The notes below the pieces were generated by a model. It was given only the letters and a program-made list of their open reading frames with translations, was not told the origin of the DNA and did not search any database. Position numbers and translations under genes: made by a program. Shown in pieces: positions 10,857-22,908 of a stretch of DNA of 34,819 nt. Position 1 is the stretch's first letter; every line of letters begins with the position of its first letter. Source of the stretch: Candidatus Tenebribacter burtonii (GTDB lineage Bacteria; Cloacimonadota; Cloacimonadia; Cloacimonadales; TCS61); assembly GCA_030765625.1 (NCBI GenBank), contig JAVCCF010000131.1:1-34819 (forward strand), in the 5' to 3' direction.

Positions 10857-11793
10857 TCTTTATTCTCTCTTTTAAGGTTTGGAAAAACAGGGGTATCATG
10901 ATCTCGTGATGCCCAATAAAATAGTAACCTTTACCTCCGCTTAAAGTTGGACGGTCAACAATATTGGTTCTTGGTCGATAATGCATATTCATGTCAAAAA
11001 CGGCAGTATAAAAATTATTTAGTGGATAACCCAGATTGCGAACAACCGTTACGGCTTTCAAGAATACTTCGGGCATAATAACTGCTGAACCAAAATTCAG
11101 GAAAACACCACCATCATTAAGTTCGATTAAATTATTGCAGAAAATTCTAAAATCACGCATTGAGCAATCACCAATAGCAGCACCATTTGCCGTTTCATGC
11201 TGATGAACGATATCGGTTCCCAAAGCTACATGCACTGTAAATGGAATTTCCAATTTGTAAGCACTGGCAAAAAGGGAAAGATGATTATTTTCAGCTTTTA
11301 TTTCAATCAGATTTTTCCCGATCGCTTCTCCGTAACCAAATTTCTTATACGCAGAATTAATTATTTTATTTATCCCGTCACAAGTTTCTTTTGCCATTCC
11401 AAATTCACCTGTTTCCAATGCAACTGCTACATTTTCGGAAGTTTCTCCAAATCTGGCAATTTCGTAATCGTGAATAACTACCGAACCATTCGAAGCCAAT
11501 GCTGTTATCAACCCCATTTCCATCATCTCAATAATGATTGAGGTTAATCCGCATTTAATCACATGCCCACCTAATGCAACGATAACAGGTTTATCATTAT
11601 TATAGGCTTGAACGCATTTATTCAATAGTTCATTGAAATCTTTTGCTTTGAGAATATTTGGTAAGGATTGTGTAAATTCTTTAAAATTTTTTAAACCGGG
11701 TTTAGAAAAGATCTCTTTTTTTATTAAACTTGCTCTGGATTTGATCGAGGTTTTCTTAAGGTTAGAAAGATCAATCTCAGTAAATTTACTCAT
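10849..11793 (-). CDS. Conserved hypothetical protein, possibly deoxyhypusine synthase-like (Rossmann-type)
   Basis: VIVALGGHVIKCGL, ASNGSVVIHDYEIA, FGSAVIMPEVFLKAVTVVRNLG; ATG at 11793 with upstream GGAG preferred over the listed alternative start at 11799. Confidence 0.55.
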   Translation of the reverse strand: MSKFTEIDLSNLKKTSIKSRASLIKKEIFSKPGLKNFKEFTQSLPNILKAKDFNELLNKCVQAYNNDKPVIVALGGHVIKCGLTSIIIEMMEMGLITALASNGSVVIHDYEIARFGETSENVAVALETGEFGMAKETCDGINKIINSAYKKFGYGEAIGKNLIEIKAENNHLSLFASAYKLEIPFTVHVALGTDIVHQHETANGAAIGDCSMRDFRIFCNNLIELNDGGVFLNFGSAVIMPEVFLKAVTVVRNLGYPLNNFYTAVFDMNMHYRPRTNIVDRPTLSGGKGYYFIGHHEIMIPLFFQTLKERIKNA

Positions 11794-11795
11794 AA

Positions 11796-14229
<2,434 letters not shown>

Positions 14230-14368
14230 ATAACTCCTTTTAATTAAATCTAATAATATTCAAATCCTTTTAAATTGCTCTATAGGTCAAGTTTTTTGCG
14301 TGTTTACTGATTTCATTTGACATATTTCACACTTATCACAAAAAAGCAGAAAAATTGGAAAATTGAAT

Positions 14369-15583
14369 ATGAAAAAAATTGGTTTATTAATACTCGTTCT
14401 TTTATTGCTGTTAGCTTGCACAAAATCTAACGAAGAAATACAAGATGAGATTGATCCATTTATATATAAAATAGGGATACTTGAAGAAGGTGAAACACTT
14501 GCTAATGCACTGATGAAGGAAGGAATAGAGAATGGGATGGTTTACATGCTTGTGAATAAACTGGATTCACTTTACAATCTCAGACATGCTCATCCCAATG
14601 ATAGCTTTATAATAAAATTAGATACTCTTAATATTATTCAAGAACTTAGTTTTAAACCTGATCAGGTTCATAATTACAGAATTATTAGAGATACTTCCGG
14701 AGTTTTCTACTCTCAGATTGACACTCTTAAGTTAGTAAAAGAAATTTTTATGACAGAAGGCGAGATAGAATCTTCTTTATGGCAGGGCATGAGTAATAAT
14801 GGTATCGATCCTGCAACAATTGTAATGTTCACACAAATATTTCAATGGGATATAGATTTTTTTATAGATCCGCAAAAGGGAGATAATTTCCATGTTGTTT
14901 ACGAAAAGAACATGGATTTAGATGGAAATTTCGTGAAATCAGGAAATATCCTTGCTGCTAAATATTCCAGTAAAAATTATGATGAAATTGCTTATCGATA
15001 TACAAACAACAAAAATGAAACCAGATATTATGATAACAAAGGAAAATGTATTCAAAAAGCATTTCTTAAATCACCTCTAAACTATAAAAGAATCTCATCC
15101 TATTTTGGAAGCCGATATCATCCAATAACAAAAAAAACCAGGTTCCATAATGGTGTAGATTATGCAGCTTCTTATGGAACTCCGGTAGAAGCTTCTGCTG
15201 ACGGAACAATTGTTCATAGAGGATGGAAAGGTGGACACCCAACTGTAAATGGAAAAACAGGCGGATATGGCAATACCATAATGATAAGACATGGAAATGG
15301 ATATAAAACGCTTTACGGTCACCTTAGCAGTTATGGAAAATACAGGGTTGGAGATAGAGTTAAACAGCACGATATTATAGGTTATGTTGGATCAACCGGA
15401 TTATCCACAGGTAATCATCTACATTATACTATCTATCACTATAATAAAGCCATAAATCCTTTAGGTTTGAAAAATGTTTCAGGACCTCCAGTACCCAAAA
15501 ATGAGATGGATAATTTCTTATCTTCAATACAAAGTTTACAAAGATATTTTATCGCAGGATCAACAATTGATTCGACCGAATAA
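14369..15583 (+). CDS. M23-family metallopeptidase (lipoprotein)
   Basis: Lipobox LLLACTKS; HNGVDYAASYGTPVEASADG, GHLSSYG, STGLSTGNHLHYTIYH LytM motifs. Confidence 0.9.
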   Translation: MKKIGLLILVLLLLLACTKSNEEIQDEIDPFIYKIGILEEGETLANALMKEGIENGMVYMLVNKLDSLYNLRHAHPNDSFIIKLDTLNIIQELSFKPDQVHNYRIIRDTSGVFYSQIDTLKLVKEIFMTEGEIESSLWQGMSNNGIDPATIVMFTQIFQWDIDFFIDPQKGDNFHVVYEKNMDLDGNFVKSGNILAAKYSSKNYDEIAYRYTNNKNETRYYDNKGKCIQKAFLKSPLNYKRISSYFGSRYHPITKKTRFHNGVDYAASYGTPVEASADGTIVHRGWKGGHPTVNGKTGGYGNTIMIRHGNGYKTLYGHLSSYGKYRVGDRVKQHDIIGYVGSTGLSTGNHLHYTIYHYNKAINPLGLKNVSGPPVPKNEMDNFLSSIQSLQRYFIAGSTIDSTE

Positions 15584-15700
15584 TTCTGATGTAAATATGC
15601 TCATTATTTATGCAAAATTATGATTGACACAATAAGGTGAAATAGATGTTTTTGAAAAAATCATATTAGAAGCACTAAGAATAATAAAAAGGAGAAGTAT

Positions 15701-18625
15701 ATGAAATTAAACTATGCTAAAACGGGATCGATCCTGTTTTTAATGGTTTTTGGATTCTTACTGGCTCCCATCCCTTCACATGCTGCGATTGATACATCAA
15801 GTTATATTGTAGAAAACCTTAAAGCAGATGACATACCAGATGATGACGGGAGTGGGTTAGTATTAAGCTGGAAACCTTTACCAAAAGAAAAAAGAATCAT
15901 TGAATACCGTATATACCGCGGTGTTTCCCCCGATTCTCTTTTCTACCATGGTAAGGTTGATGTTAATGTAAAAACAGGTGTTGCCGGAGATGTGATGTAT
16001 TATTATGATTCTGGTTATAATCGATTTGTTGATATTCAATCTCCCAGAAAATTGAAAAAAGAGAAACAACAATCGGATAATAGTCCACTTTTTGGACGTT
16101 TACCAAGAGACCTGGAAGTTACCGGACCTCAACTAACCAATTATAGACTTTTAGGTGTTATCATGGAAAAAGATTTTCTATATAAAAATACAAAGATAGA
16201 AATTACTGAAGATGATGAAACTGAAGTATATGCCGGATTAAAATTACGTCATTTCATTTATATCTTGAAAAAATTAAGAGCTGATAAAGAATACTACTAT
16301 ACTGTGATAGCCGTGACAGAATCACGTAAATACATGCCTCATGCTGAACCTGCTATAGGTATTCCAATTGACAACTCACCAGAGAAGATCCAGCAATTAT
16401 ATTCTGTTTATGTTGAAGATCAAACCCGTCTGCAATTTGAATGGATAAGATCTTTATTTACAGATGACCAAAGTAATCACAGTTTATACCTTGTTAAGAA
16501 AATTGATCTTAATAAATTTAATGCTTATGTTGAAGAGCAGCAAAAAGCAGAAATGGATCCTGAATTTGAAACTACTCTTGAAAATCCTGCTCAACTTATA
16601 TATCAAAGGTATTGTGGTTATCCTTATACTCCAGACAATACCGTTGCAGTTGATATTATAGATGGAAAGATCATTAATGATAAACATAACATTGATGTTG
16701 AAGTTGGAAATATTGAAGACTATGTTGCAGTATTTTCACTTCAAGATAGAGCAGGATATGAAACATTCTCAGATCCAAGTCTATTTGATATTGTTAATTC
16801 TGTTGATCTTCCAAAAATTTCTAATGAATGGACAGTTGAAGACAGAAAAAGTGACAAGGGTAATTATAACTCAATTTACTGGGAAAAACCAACTGTTTTC
16901 TTAACAAATTGTACATATCTGAACGATGAAAAAACAAAAATACTTGTTAATTATGATATTTATAAAAACGTAAAATATGATAAAGTTAAAAATGTTTATT
17001 TTACCATTTTTGATAAATCGGGTAATAAGATCACTACTATTAATGAATTTTATCAGGATAGTAAATTAAAGATTACCCTGAAAGAGCCATCTAACAGAAT
17101 TTCTTTCGAGATGAGAGTTGTTGTTAATGGGGATTCCGGTGAAGATCAATTATTTACTCAAGATCTTATCTTTAATCCAGATGTGAAATCTCTGCAGCCG
17201 GGAGTATTATTCCTTAATGGTGAAGAGGTTAATAAATATACTTATTCCGTTTACAAAAATAATTATTCAAACGAAGAATGGCGGCTTTCCAAGAATACAC
17301 TCGGCGCTCAACGTGGCATAGTTGATAATGTAAGTTACAGAAGCATAATTTATAAAGGTGTTAGTAAATTTGATGCAAAGAAAGGATTGTTCATGGTTTC
17401 TCCAACCTTCAATGTAAGAATGGATGATGAGTTAAAAAATAACGTAGGCACTAATCTCTATGCAGAAGAAGTTGCAAAATCCATTGAAAATTACGAAAAA
17501 GAAATTGCTGAGTATATTGCATCGAAAGACACATTAGAAACTGAAGCTGAAATTGCTAATGCTGATGATGCAATCGAGTACTATCAAGCTCAGATTGATC
17601 TTACTGAGAACGATCCAATACTGCAAAAAGCTGCTACATTTAAGAATAATAAAGCAAGAATAAAATTCTTGGAAAAAGTTAAAAATATTGCCAGACGTTC
17701 TTTTAAATATAAGATGGTGAAAACAGATGGAGAAGCACACTTTGCAATTTCTGAAGTTTACACTACAGACAATGTTGCCAAACTACCATTTGATGAATCT
17801 GCAAGAGAAACTTACCCAACATTAGGAAAAGATCATTTTTATCCCATTCCCAACTGGTTCCAGGCAGATAAATTACCGGCTCTTATTGCTACATTTATTT
17901 TTGGATTTATGGTATTATTCATGATAAGGCAAGCAAAGAGTGGTAAGGAACTTTATATAAGACCAATCGCAGGAATTGATGAGATTGATAATGCTATTGG
18001 ACGTGCAACCGAAATGGGAAAACCAATTTTGTTTGTTCCCGGACTATCTGGAATCACTGATGTGGCAACTCTTGCAGGGCTTTCAATATTAGGTCGTGTT
18101 GCCAAAAAAGCTGCTGAATATGACACTAAAATATTAGTTCCAGTGCGTGATTACATTGTACTTCCAATTGCACAGGAAGTTGTAAAAGAAGCACATTATG
18201 AAGCTGGGCGTCCAGATTCTCATGATAAAAACAGTGTTTTCTTTATCACGACCGCTCAATTTGCATTTGTTGCTGGTGTTAATGGCGTCATGATCCGTGA
18301 GAAAACTGCCACTAACTTCTATATGGGAATGTTCTGGGCAGAAGCACTTATTATGACCGAGACAGGTAACACAACCGGAGCAATCCAAATAGCCGGTACA
18401 GATGCTGTTACACAGATCCCGTTCTTTATTACAACCTGTGACTATACACTTATCGGAGAAGAATTATATGCTGCTTCAGCCTATCTTGCACGTGAGCCAC
18501 TGCAACTTGGAACACTGAAAGCATCTGATTATACTAAATTTGTAATATTAGCGTTTGTAGTTATCGGAACCTTGCTTTCAACAGCTCATGCAACATTCCT
18601 GATAAATGCATTTCCAGAGAAATAG
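15701..18625 (+). CDS. DUF6754-like membrane protein with N-terminal exported FN3-like region
   Basis: Signal peptide; FN3-like 'VENLKADDIPDDDGSGLVLSWKPLPKEKRIIEYRIYRG'; TM near 17880; conserved C-terminal domain GIDEIDNAIGRATEMGKPILFVPGLSGITDVATLAGLSILGRVAKKAAEYDTKILVP; C-terminal TM. Confidence 0.65.
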   Translation: MKLNYAKTGSILFLMVFGFLLAPIPSHAAIDTSSYIVENLKADDIPDDDGSGLVLSWKPLPKEKRIIEYRIYRGVSPDSLFYHGKVDVNVKTGVAGDVMYYYDSGYNRFVDIQSPRKLKKEKQQSDNSPLFGRLPRDLEVTGPQLTNYRLLGVIMEKDFLYKNTKIEITEDDETEVYAGLKLRHFIYILKKLRADKEYYYTVIAVTESRKYMPHAEPAIGIPIDNSPEKIQQLYSVYVEDQTRLQFEWIRSLFTDDQSNHSLYLVKKIDLNKFNAYVEEQQKAEMDPEFETTLENPAQLIYQRYCGYPYTPDNTVAVDIIDGKIINDKHNIDVEVGNIEDYVAVFSLQDRAGYETFSDPSLFDIVNSVDLPKISNEWTVEDRKSDKGNYNSIYWEKPTVFLTNCTYLNDEKTKILVNYDIYKNVKYDKVKNVYFTIFDKSGNKITTINEFYQDSKLKITLKEPSNRISFEMRVVVNGDSGEDQLFTQDLIFNPDVKSLQPGVLFLNGEEVNKYTYSVYKNNYSNEEWRLSKNTLGAQRGIVDNVSYRSIIYKGVSKFDAKKGLFMVSPTFNVRMDDELKNNVGTNLYAEEVAKSIENYEKEIAEYIASKDTLETEAEIANADDAIEYYQAQIDLTENDPILQKAATFKNNKARIKFLEKVKNIARRSFKYKMVKTDGEAHFAISEVYTTDNVAKLPFDESARETYPTLGKDHFYPIPNWFQADKLPALIATFIFGFMVLFMIRQAKSGKELYIRPIAGIDEIDNAIGRATEMGKPILFVPGLSGITDVATLAGLSILGRVAKKAAEYDTKILVPVRDYIVLPIAQEVVKEAHYEAGRPDSHDKNSVFFITTAQFAFVAGVNGVMIREKTATNFYMGMFWAEALIMTETGNTTGAIQIAGTDAVTQIPFFITTCDYTLIGEELYAASAYLAREPLQLGTLKASDYTKFVILAFVVIGTLLSTAHATFLINAFPEK

Positions 18626-18633
18626 GAGGATAA

Positions 18634-19257
18634 ATGAAACGACAAATTCCTTTAATAATAATCATAACCCTGGGATTTATGTTTGTAGCACATTCATTTA
18701 TCCCTCACAAAATATCTACTGATTTCTTCGATTGGTACCAGGATTGGGTAAAAGCTGTATCACCATTCGCAGTATCACTTGGTATTATGAGTTTATTTAT
18801 GGTTCATGGAACCAAGATCAAACGAAAAATTTCTAACTGGCAGTACAGCGTTATAACACTTGCCGGTCTTGTATTTACAGCATTTGCAGGATTTATGTGG
18901 GGAACACAATCTGGAACACCATATATGTGGTTATTTGAGAATGTTCAAATGCCTATGAGTGCAACAATGTTTGCATTACTGGCATTTTATATAGCATCCG
19001 CAGCATATAAGGCATTCCGTGCCAGATCTGCAGAAGCTACAGTTCTTCTAATTGCAGCTATTATAGTTATGCTGGGACAAGTACCACTTGGTGCTATGAT
19101 CTCAAAATGGATTCCGGAATCATCTACTTGGATTCTTAATGTTCCCAACCTGGCTGCTAAACGTGCAATTATGATCGGTGTGGGACTTGGAATGACCGCT
19201 ACTTCACTTAAGATATTGCTTGGAATTGAAAGAACTTATCTGGGTGGAGGTGATTAA
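18634..19257 (+). CDS. Uncharacterised polytopic membrane protein (207 aa), DUF6754-operon partner
   Basis: About six hydrophobic segments; 8 bp after the upstream gene; RBS aggagg. Confidence 0.7.
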   Translation: MKRQIPLIIIITLGFMFVAHSFIPHKISTDFFDWYQDWVKAVSPFAVSLGIMSLFMVHGTKIKRKISNWQYSVITLAGLVFTAFAGFMWGTQSGTPYMWLFENVQMPMSATMFALLAFYIASAAYKAFRARSAEATVLLIAAIIVMLGQVPLGAMISKWIPESSTWILNVPNLAAKRAIMIGVGLGMTATSLKILLGIERTYLGGGD

Positions 19258-19258
19258 T

Positions 19259-20218
19259 ATGAATAAGAATAAGAATGTAATCAAACTCTTCGATAGAATG
19301 CAGAATATTGATAGACGCTACATCTACATTGTTGTAGCATTATCTATAATTATTCCACTCCTCATCCCATTTAATTCACGTACCTATGTAACTAAACCTA
19401 CAGAAGATATTTACAAAAAAATAGATTCTTTCGCAGGTGATGAAACTAAAGCAATTTTGATGTCATTTACCCATGATGCATCTACAATGCCGGAATTATT
19501 CCCGATGGAAGTCTCAGTATTAAGACATTGTTTCGAGAGAAACATCAAGGTCTTTACTATTTGCTGGCTACCTGCAGCTGCACCTTTGGTAGATTATGCC
19601 CTTAATACAGCCAAAGAAGATTTCGATGTTCAATCCGGTGTTGACTACTGTAACTTTGGATATAAACCATATGTTCTAAGATTACCAATAATGCTTGGAA
19701 TGGGTGATGATATTTCAAAAGCAGTAGAAACTGATTCTCAAGGTAGAAAAGTTGAGAACCTGGAGATCATGAAAAACATCAAAAATTATGATGATATGAA
19801 CTTGGTGGTTGACTTTGCAGGAAGTAGTAGTGCCATTACGTGGATCACATACGCAAGAGCTAGATTTGGTGCTAATATTGCTGCCGGTGTTACGGCTGTG
19901 ATGGTTGCCGATAACTATCCGTACTTGCAAACAGGGCAACTTATGGGAATATTCAGAGGACTTAAAGGTGCTGCCGAATATGAAAAGCTAGTTGATGTTT
20001 TTGCGGCTTATGAAAGCGAAGATTATCCTAATGGAAGACCATTCAGCAAAGAGATCATTAAGGAAACACGTGTTCCAATTACCGGAGATACAGTTCCTTA
20101 CAAATACAAGAAAGCACGTATTGGTATGAACGCACAATCTATTGCTCATATCATGATGATCTTCTTTATCCTGCTGGGAAATATTGGTTATTTCATTACC
20201 AGGAAAAAGGAATTATAG
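19259..20218 (+). CDS. Uncharacterised protein: TM - alpha/beta domain - TM (319 aa), DUF6754-operon partner
   Basis: ATG at 19259 directly after the upstream stop with RBS ggtggaggtg; N-terminal TM YIYIVVALSIIIPLLIPF; C-terminal TM AHIMMIFFILLGNIGYFI. Confidence 0.7.
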   Translation: MNKNKNVIKLFDRMQNIDRRYIYIVVALSIIIPLLIPFNSRTYVTKPTEDIYKKIDSFAGDETKAILMSFTHDASTMPELFPMEVSVLRHCFERNIKVFTICWLPAAAPLVDYALNTAKEDFDVQSGVDYCNFGYKPYVLRLPIMLGMGDDISKAVETDSQGRKVENLEIMKNIKNYDDMNLVVDFAGSSSAITWITYARARFGANIAAGVTAVMVADNYPYLQTGQLMGIFRGLKGAAEYEKLVDVFAAYESEDYPNGRPFSKEIIKETRVPITGDTVPYKYKKARIGMNAQSIAHIMMIFFILLGNIGYFITRKKEL

Positions 20219-20226
20219 GGGGAAAC

Positions 20227-20826
20227 ATGTTTGAAACAATAAGTAATTTCGTCGCAGCATTCCTAACCTTAAGTATCTTCTCGTTCTTATATAAAGATAA
20301 TCCTTTCTATAAATTCGCAGAAGCTTTACTTGTAGGGGTTTCTATGGGTTATGCAATTCCACTGGTTTATGAAAACGTGTTTATGCCTTATGTTTATACA
20401 CCAATTTTCTTAAACCATAAATTTATAATTATTTTACCTGCATTATTAGGTATGCTATATATGTTCAGATTCAGTAAAAACCTTGGTTGGCTTTCCAGAT
20501 ATCCAATCGTGTTTGGTATGGCTATTATCGGAATGAGCATACCAATGTCCTTGCATTCATCTGTACTTGTACAAATGAGAAGCGCAATGCTACCAATAGA
20601 TAACATCAATACTGCTCTTATTTTTATTGGAACGGTAACTATTCTGTTGTATTTCTTCTTCTCTAAAGCGCATAAAGGTGTTTACGGTAAAGTTACTAAC
20701 GTAGGTATCTGGTTCATGATGATCGGGTTCGGTGCTTCATTTGGATATACCGTGATGGCTCGTGTATCATTACTTATCGGACGTATTCAATTCTTATTGG
20801 GTGACTGGCTGGGATTGATAAAATAA
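20227..20826 (+). CDS. Uncharacterised polytopic membrane protein (199 aa), DUF6754-operon partner
   Basis: KDNPFYKFAEALLVGVSMGYAIPL; about six hydrophobic segments; RBS gggggaa. Confidence 0.7.
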   Translation: MFETISNFVAAFLTLSIFSFLYKDNPFYKFAEALLVGVSMGYAIPLVYENVFMPYVYTPIFLNHKFIIILPALLGMLYMFRFSKNLGWLSRYPIVFGMAIIGMSIPMSLHSSVLVQMRSAMLPIDNINTALIFIGTVTILLYFFFSKAHKGVYGKVTNVGIWFMMIGFGASFGYTVMARVSLLIGRIQFLLGDWLGLIK

Positions 20827-20842
20827 GCGAAAAAATAAAACT

Positions 20843-20871
20843 AAAGCCCCTTAGATCGAGGGGCTTTTTTT
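20843..20871. terminator. Rho-independent terminator, probably bidirectional
   Basis: AAAGCCCC-ttagatcga-GGGGCTTTTTTT. Confidence 0.85.
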
Positions 20872-22138
20872 ACATTTTTTCTAAAATTTCTGCAAGTTGT
20901 TTGGTTTGGTTTATTTTACTGTATTTTTTTATTTCTTTTGATAGTATAAAAGTCTTTCCAGCTTTCCAGTATTTATAATTAGTTTCAATAAAATCTGCAA
21001 TATCATCCACTTTATCATAATCGAACATTTTACCGCTTTTAGTTTCTTCAATAATTACAGCAGGTTCACTTGCTGAATCACCAATTCCAAGAATTGCTGT
21101 ATTACTTCCCATATACTCAAATAGTTTTAGGGGTATAATTCCTTTTCGAACATTATTCAGAACAAGTAGCAACATTGATGAATTAACTAGCTCAGACAAC
21201 ATTTCTTTATGAGAAAGATATGAATGAAATTTAAATTTATTTTCAAATCCAATTTCTTTTACAGAAGATACAACATCTTTACTAATGTTTCCCCAAAAAT
21301 TAAATTGAATTTTATCGATCTTTTTCTTCTCTAATTTTCGCATTACTTCGAATATATTTGATAGATCAGTTCCTTGAGTTAGTAATCCGAAATGGTTGAT
21401 CTTAAAAAAAATATTATTTTCTCTTTTTTTTACGTTTTCAAAGTCCTGTTCGTCAAAGCCATTTGTTAATAATCGCATATTATTTTTATTTCCGAAATCA
21501 TCGATTATTTTCTGAGCTGTTGCCAGAAGAATATCACAATTATTGATAACTTTCCTTTCCAATAATCTATCAATGAAATCAGTTGATTTCCATCGTTTGA
21601 TATTTTTCATGAAAGCAATTTCTGTCCACGGATCGCGGAAATCGGCTATCCATTTGATATTATATTTTTTCTTCAGCTTTAATCCAACCAGATGAGTAGA
21701 ATGCGGAGGTCCAGACGTTATTACTGCATTATATTTGTTTGTTAACAGTTCTTCTCTGGCTGCCTCGTAGGCAAACTTATTCCAAATTTTACGCGCATCA
21801 GGGATTACTAAATTCAATCTTATCCAAATAGATAATTTTTTGAATAAAGAATCTGTAGAATTACTTTCTAAACTGCCGTATGGAATTTCGGAATTTTTAC
21901 CAATTAATCTTTTAAATAACTTTCCAAAAGTTGGAGTTTTTGTTTGAATAACTTTGACCTCCGTAGGAACTTCTTCGAAAAGAGATTCATCAATAACAGG
22001 ATAATCACCATCCTTGGTGGTGATAACGGTTGGCTGCCAACCAAACTGTGGAAGATACTTCACAAATTTCAGCCAGCGTTGAACTCCTGCCCCTCCACTT
22101 GGCGGCCAGTAATAAACTATAACCAATAATTTCTTCAT
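20870..22138 (-). CDS. Glycosyltransferase (GT4-like)
   Basis: YYWPPSGGAGVQRWLKFVKYLPQFGWQPTVIT; IKWIADFRDPWTE; PLKLFEYMGSNTAILG. Confidence 0.8.
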   Translation of the reverse strand: MKKLLVIVYYWPPSGGAGVQRWLKFVKYLPQFGWQPTVITTKDGDYPVIDESLFEEVPTEVKVIQTKTPTFGKLFKRLIGKNSEIPYGSLESNSTDSLFKKLSIWIRLNLVIPDARKIWNKFAYEAAREELLTNKYNAVITSGPPHSTHLVGLKLKKKYNIKWIADFRDPWTEIAFMKNIKRWKSTDFIDRLLERKVINNCDILLATAQKIIDDFGNKNNMRLLTNGFDEQDFENVKKRENNIFFKINHFGLLTQGTDLSNIFEVMRKLEKKKIDKIQFNFWGNISKDVVSSVKEIGFENKFKFHSYLSHKEMLSELVNSSMLLLVLNNVRKGIIPLKLFEYMGSNTAILGIGDSASEPAVIIEETKSGKMFDYDKVDDIADFIETNYKYWKAGKTFILSKEIKKYSKINQTKQLAEILEKM

Positions 22139-22213
22139 TTATTTATATCCTTTTGACAACTTTGGTGTTAATGATCTTTTTGTCCAAAAGTTTCTAAAAA
22201 GGAAAAATAAAAT

Positions 22214-22456
22214 ATGCGACCGATAGAAAAAAAGGTATTAAATAAGATCAAAGAGAAAGGCATTACGATGGATGATGTATTGGAAATTCTCGATAGTACA
22301 TCAAAACATGAAATGAATAAAAGCTTTCAGGACGATTGCCTATTCCAATCTGATAAATACTTCGCCAAGAACATTATTAATTCTCTCTTAAGAAGCAAAC
22401 TTATAAAACAGGAAGGCAACAAATATTTAAAGAATGAGAAGAAATTATCAGAATAA
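22214..22456 (+). CDS. Small hypothetical protein (80 aa)
   Basis: ORF followed directly by a terminator, preceded by a TTGACA box and RBS aaaaagga. Confidence 0.55.
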   Translation: MRPIEKKVLNKIKEKGITMDDVLEILDSTSKHEMNKSFQDDCLFQSDKYFAKNIINSLLRSKLIKQEGNKYLKNEKKLSE

Positions 22457-22478
22457 TTCTACTGAAATAGTTTCACAC

Positions 22479-22504
22479 AAAACGGGCTTCCGCCCGTTTT
22501 TTTT
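22479..22504 (+). terminator. Rho-independent terminator
   Basis: AAAACGGGC-ttcc-GCCCGTTTTTTTT. Confidence 0.88.
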
Positions 22505-22713
22505 ATCAAATTGATATACTTTCAACTTCATTCTTCATCAAAAATATAATTTATATAACAAATTAAAAATAATAGAAATTTATATAGAATCTGCTTTAGT
22601 TAAAAGTTCAATTCCCTAAGAAACCGTTCTCTAGTGGATGTATAACTATTATGATCGAACATATCATTCAATAAGAATGTGTAATATACACCGTATTTGT
22701 ATGTTCTAACCAC

Positions 22714-22729
22714 TGGCACAGGAATTGCT
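22714..22729 (+). promoter_or_regulatory. Sigma-54 (-24/-12) promoter-like site 1
   Basis: TGGCACAGGAATTGCT; GG-N10-GC spacing. Confidence 0.55.
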
Positions 22730-22908
22730 TATTACATTAATAGATCTAAAGAAGTTCTTTATAAAAAAGATATTGATGAAATAAGCTAACCACCTTGTTA
22801 AAATTAAATACTCATCTGCCCGCTATCGTACGAAATGTGTTCAAATACGCACATCCAATATTTACATCAACATCCTGCAACTTCTTTATTACCATGCGAT
22901 TAGCAGCA

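Noticed and set aside
11197-11541. 114-aa plus-strand ORF antisense to the DHS-like gene
   Set aside because: Overlaps a well-supported gene, has no RBS, and has shadow-ORF composition. The same applies to antisense ORFs at 6938-7204, 7250-7504, 9777-10100, 13313-13639 and 13877-14179.
16464-16904. Plus-strand out-of-frame ORFs (65 and 80 aa) inside the DUF6754-like gene
   Set aside because: K/I/L-rich shadow ORFs within a well-supported longer frame.
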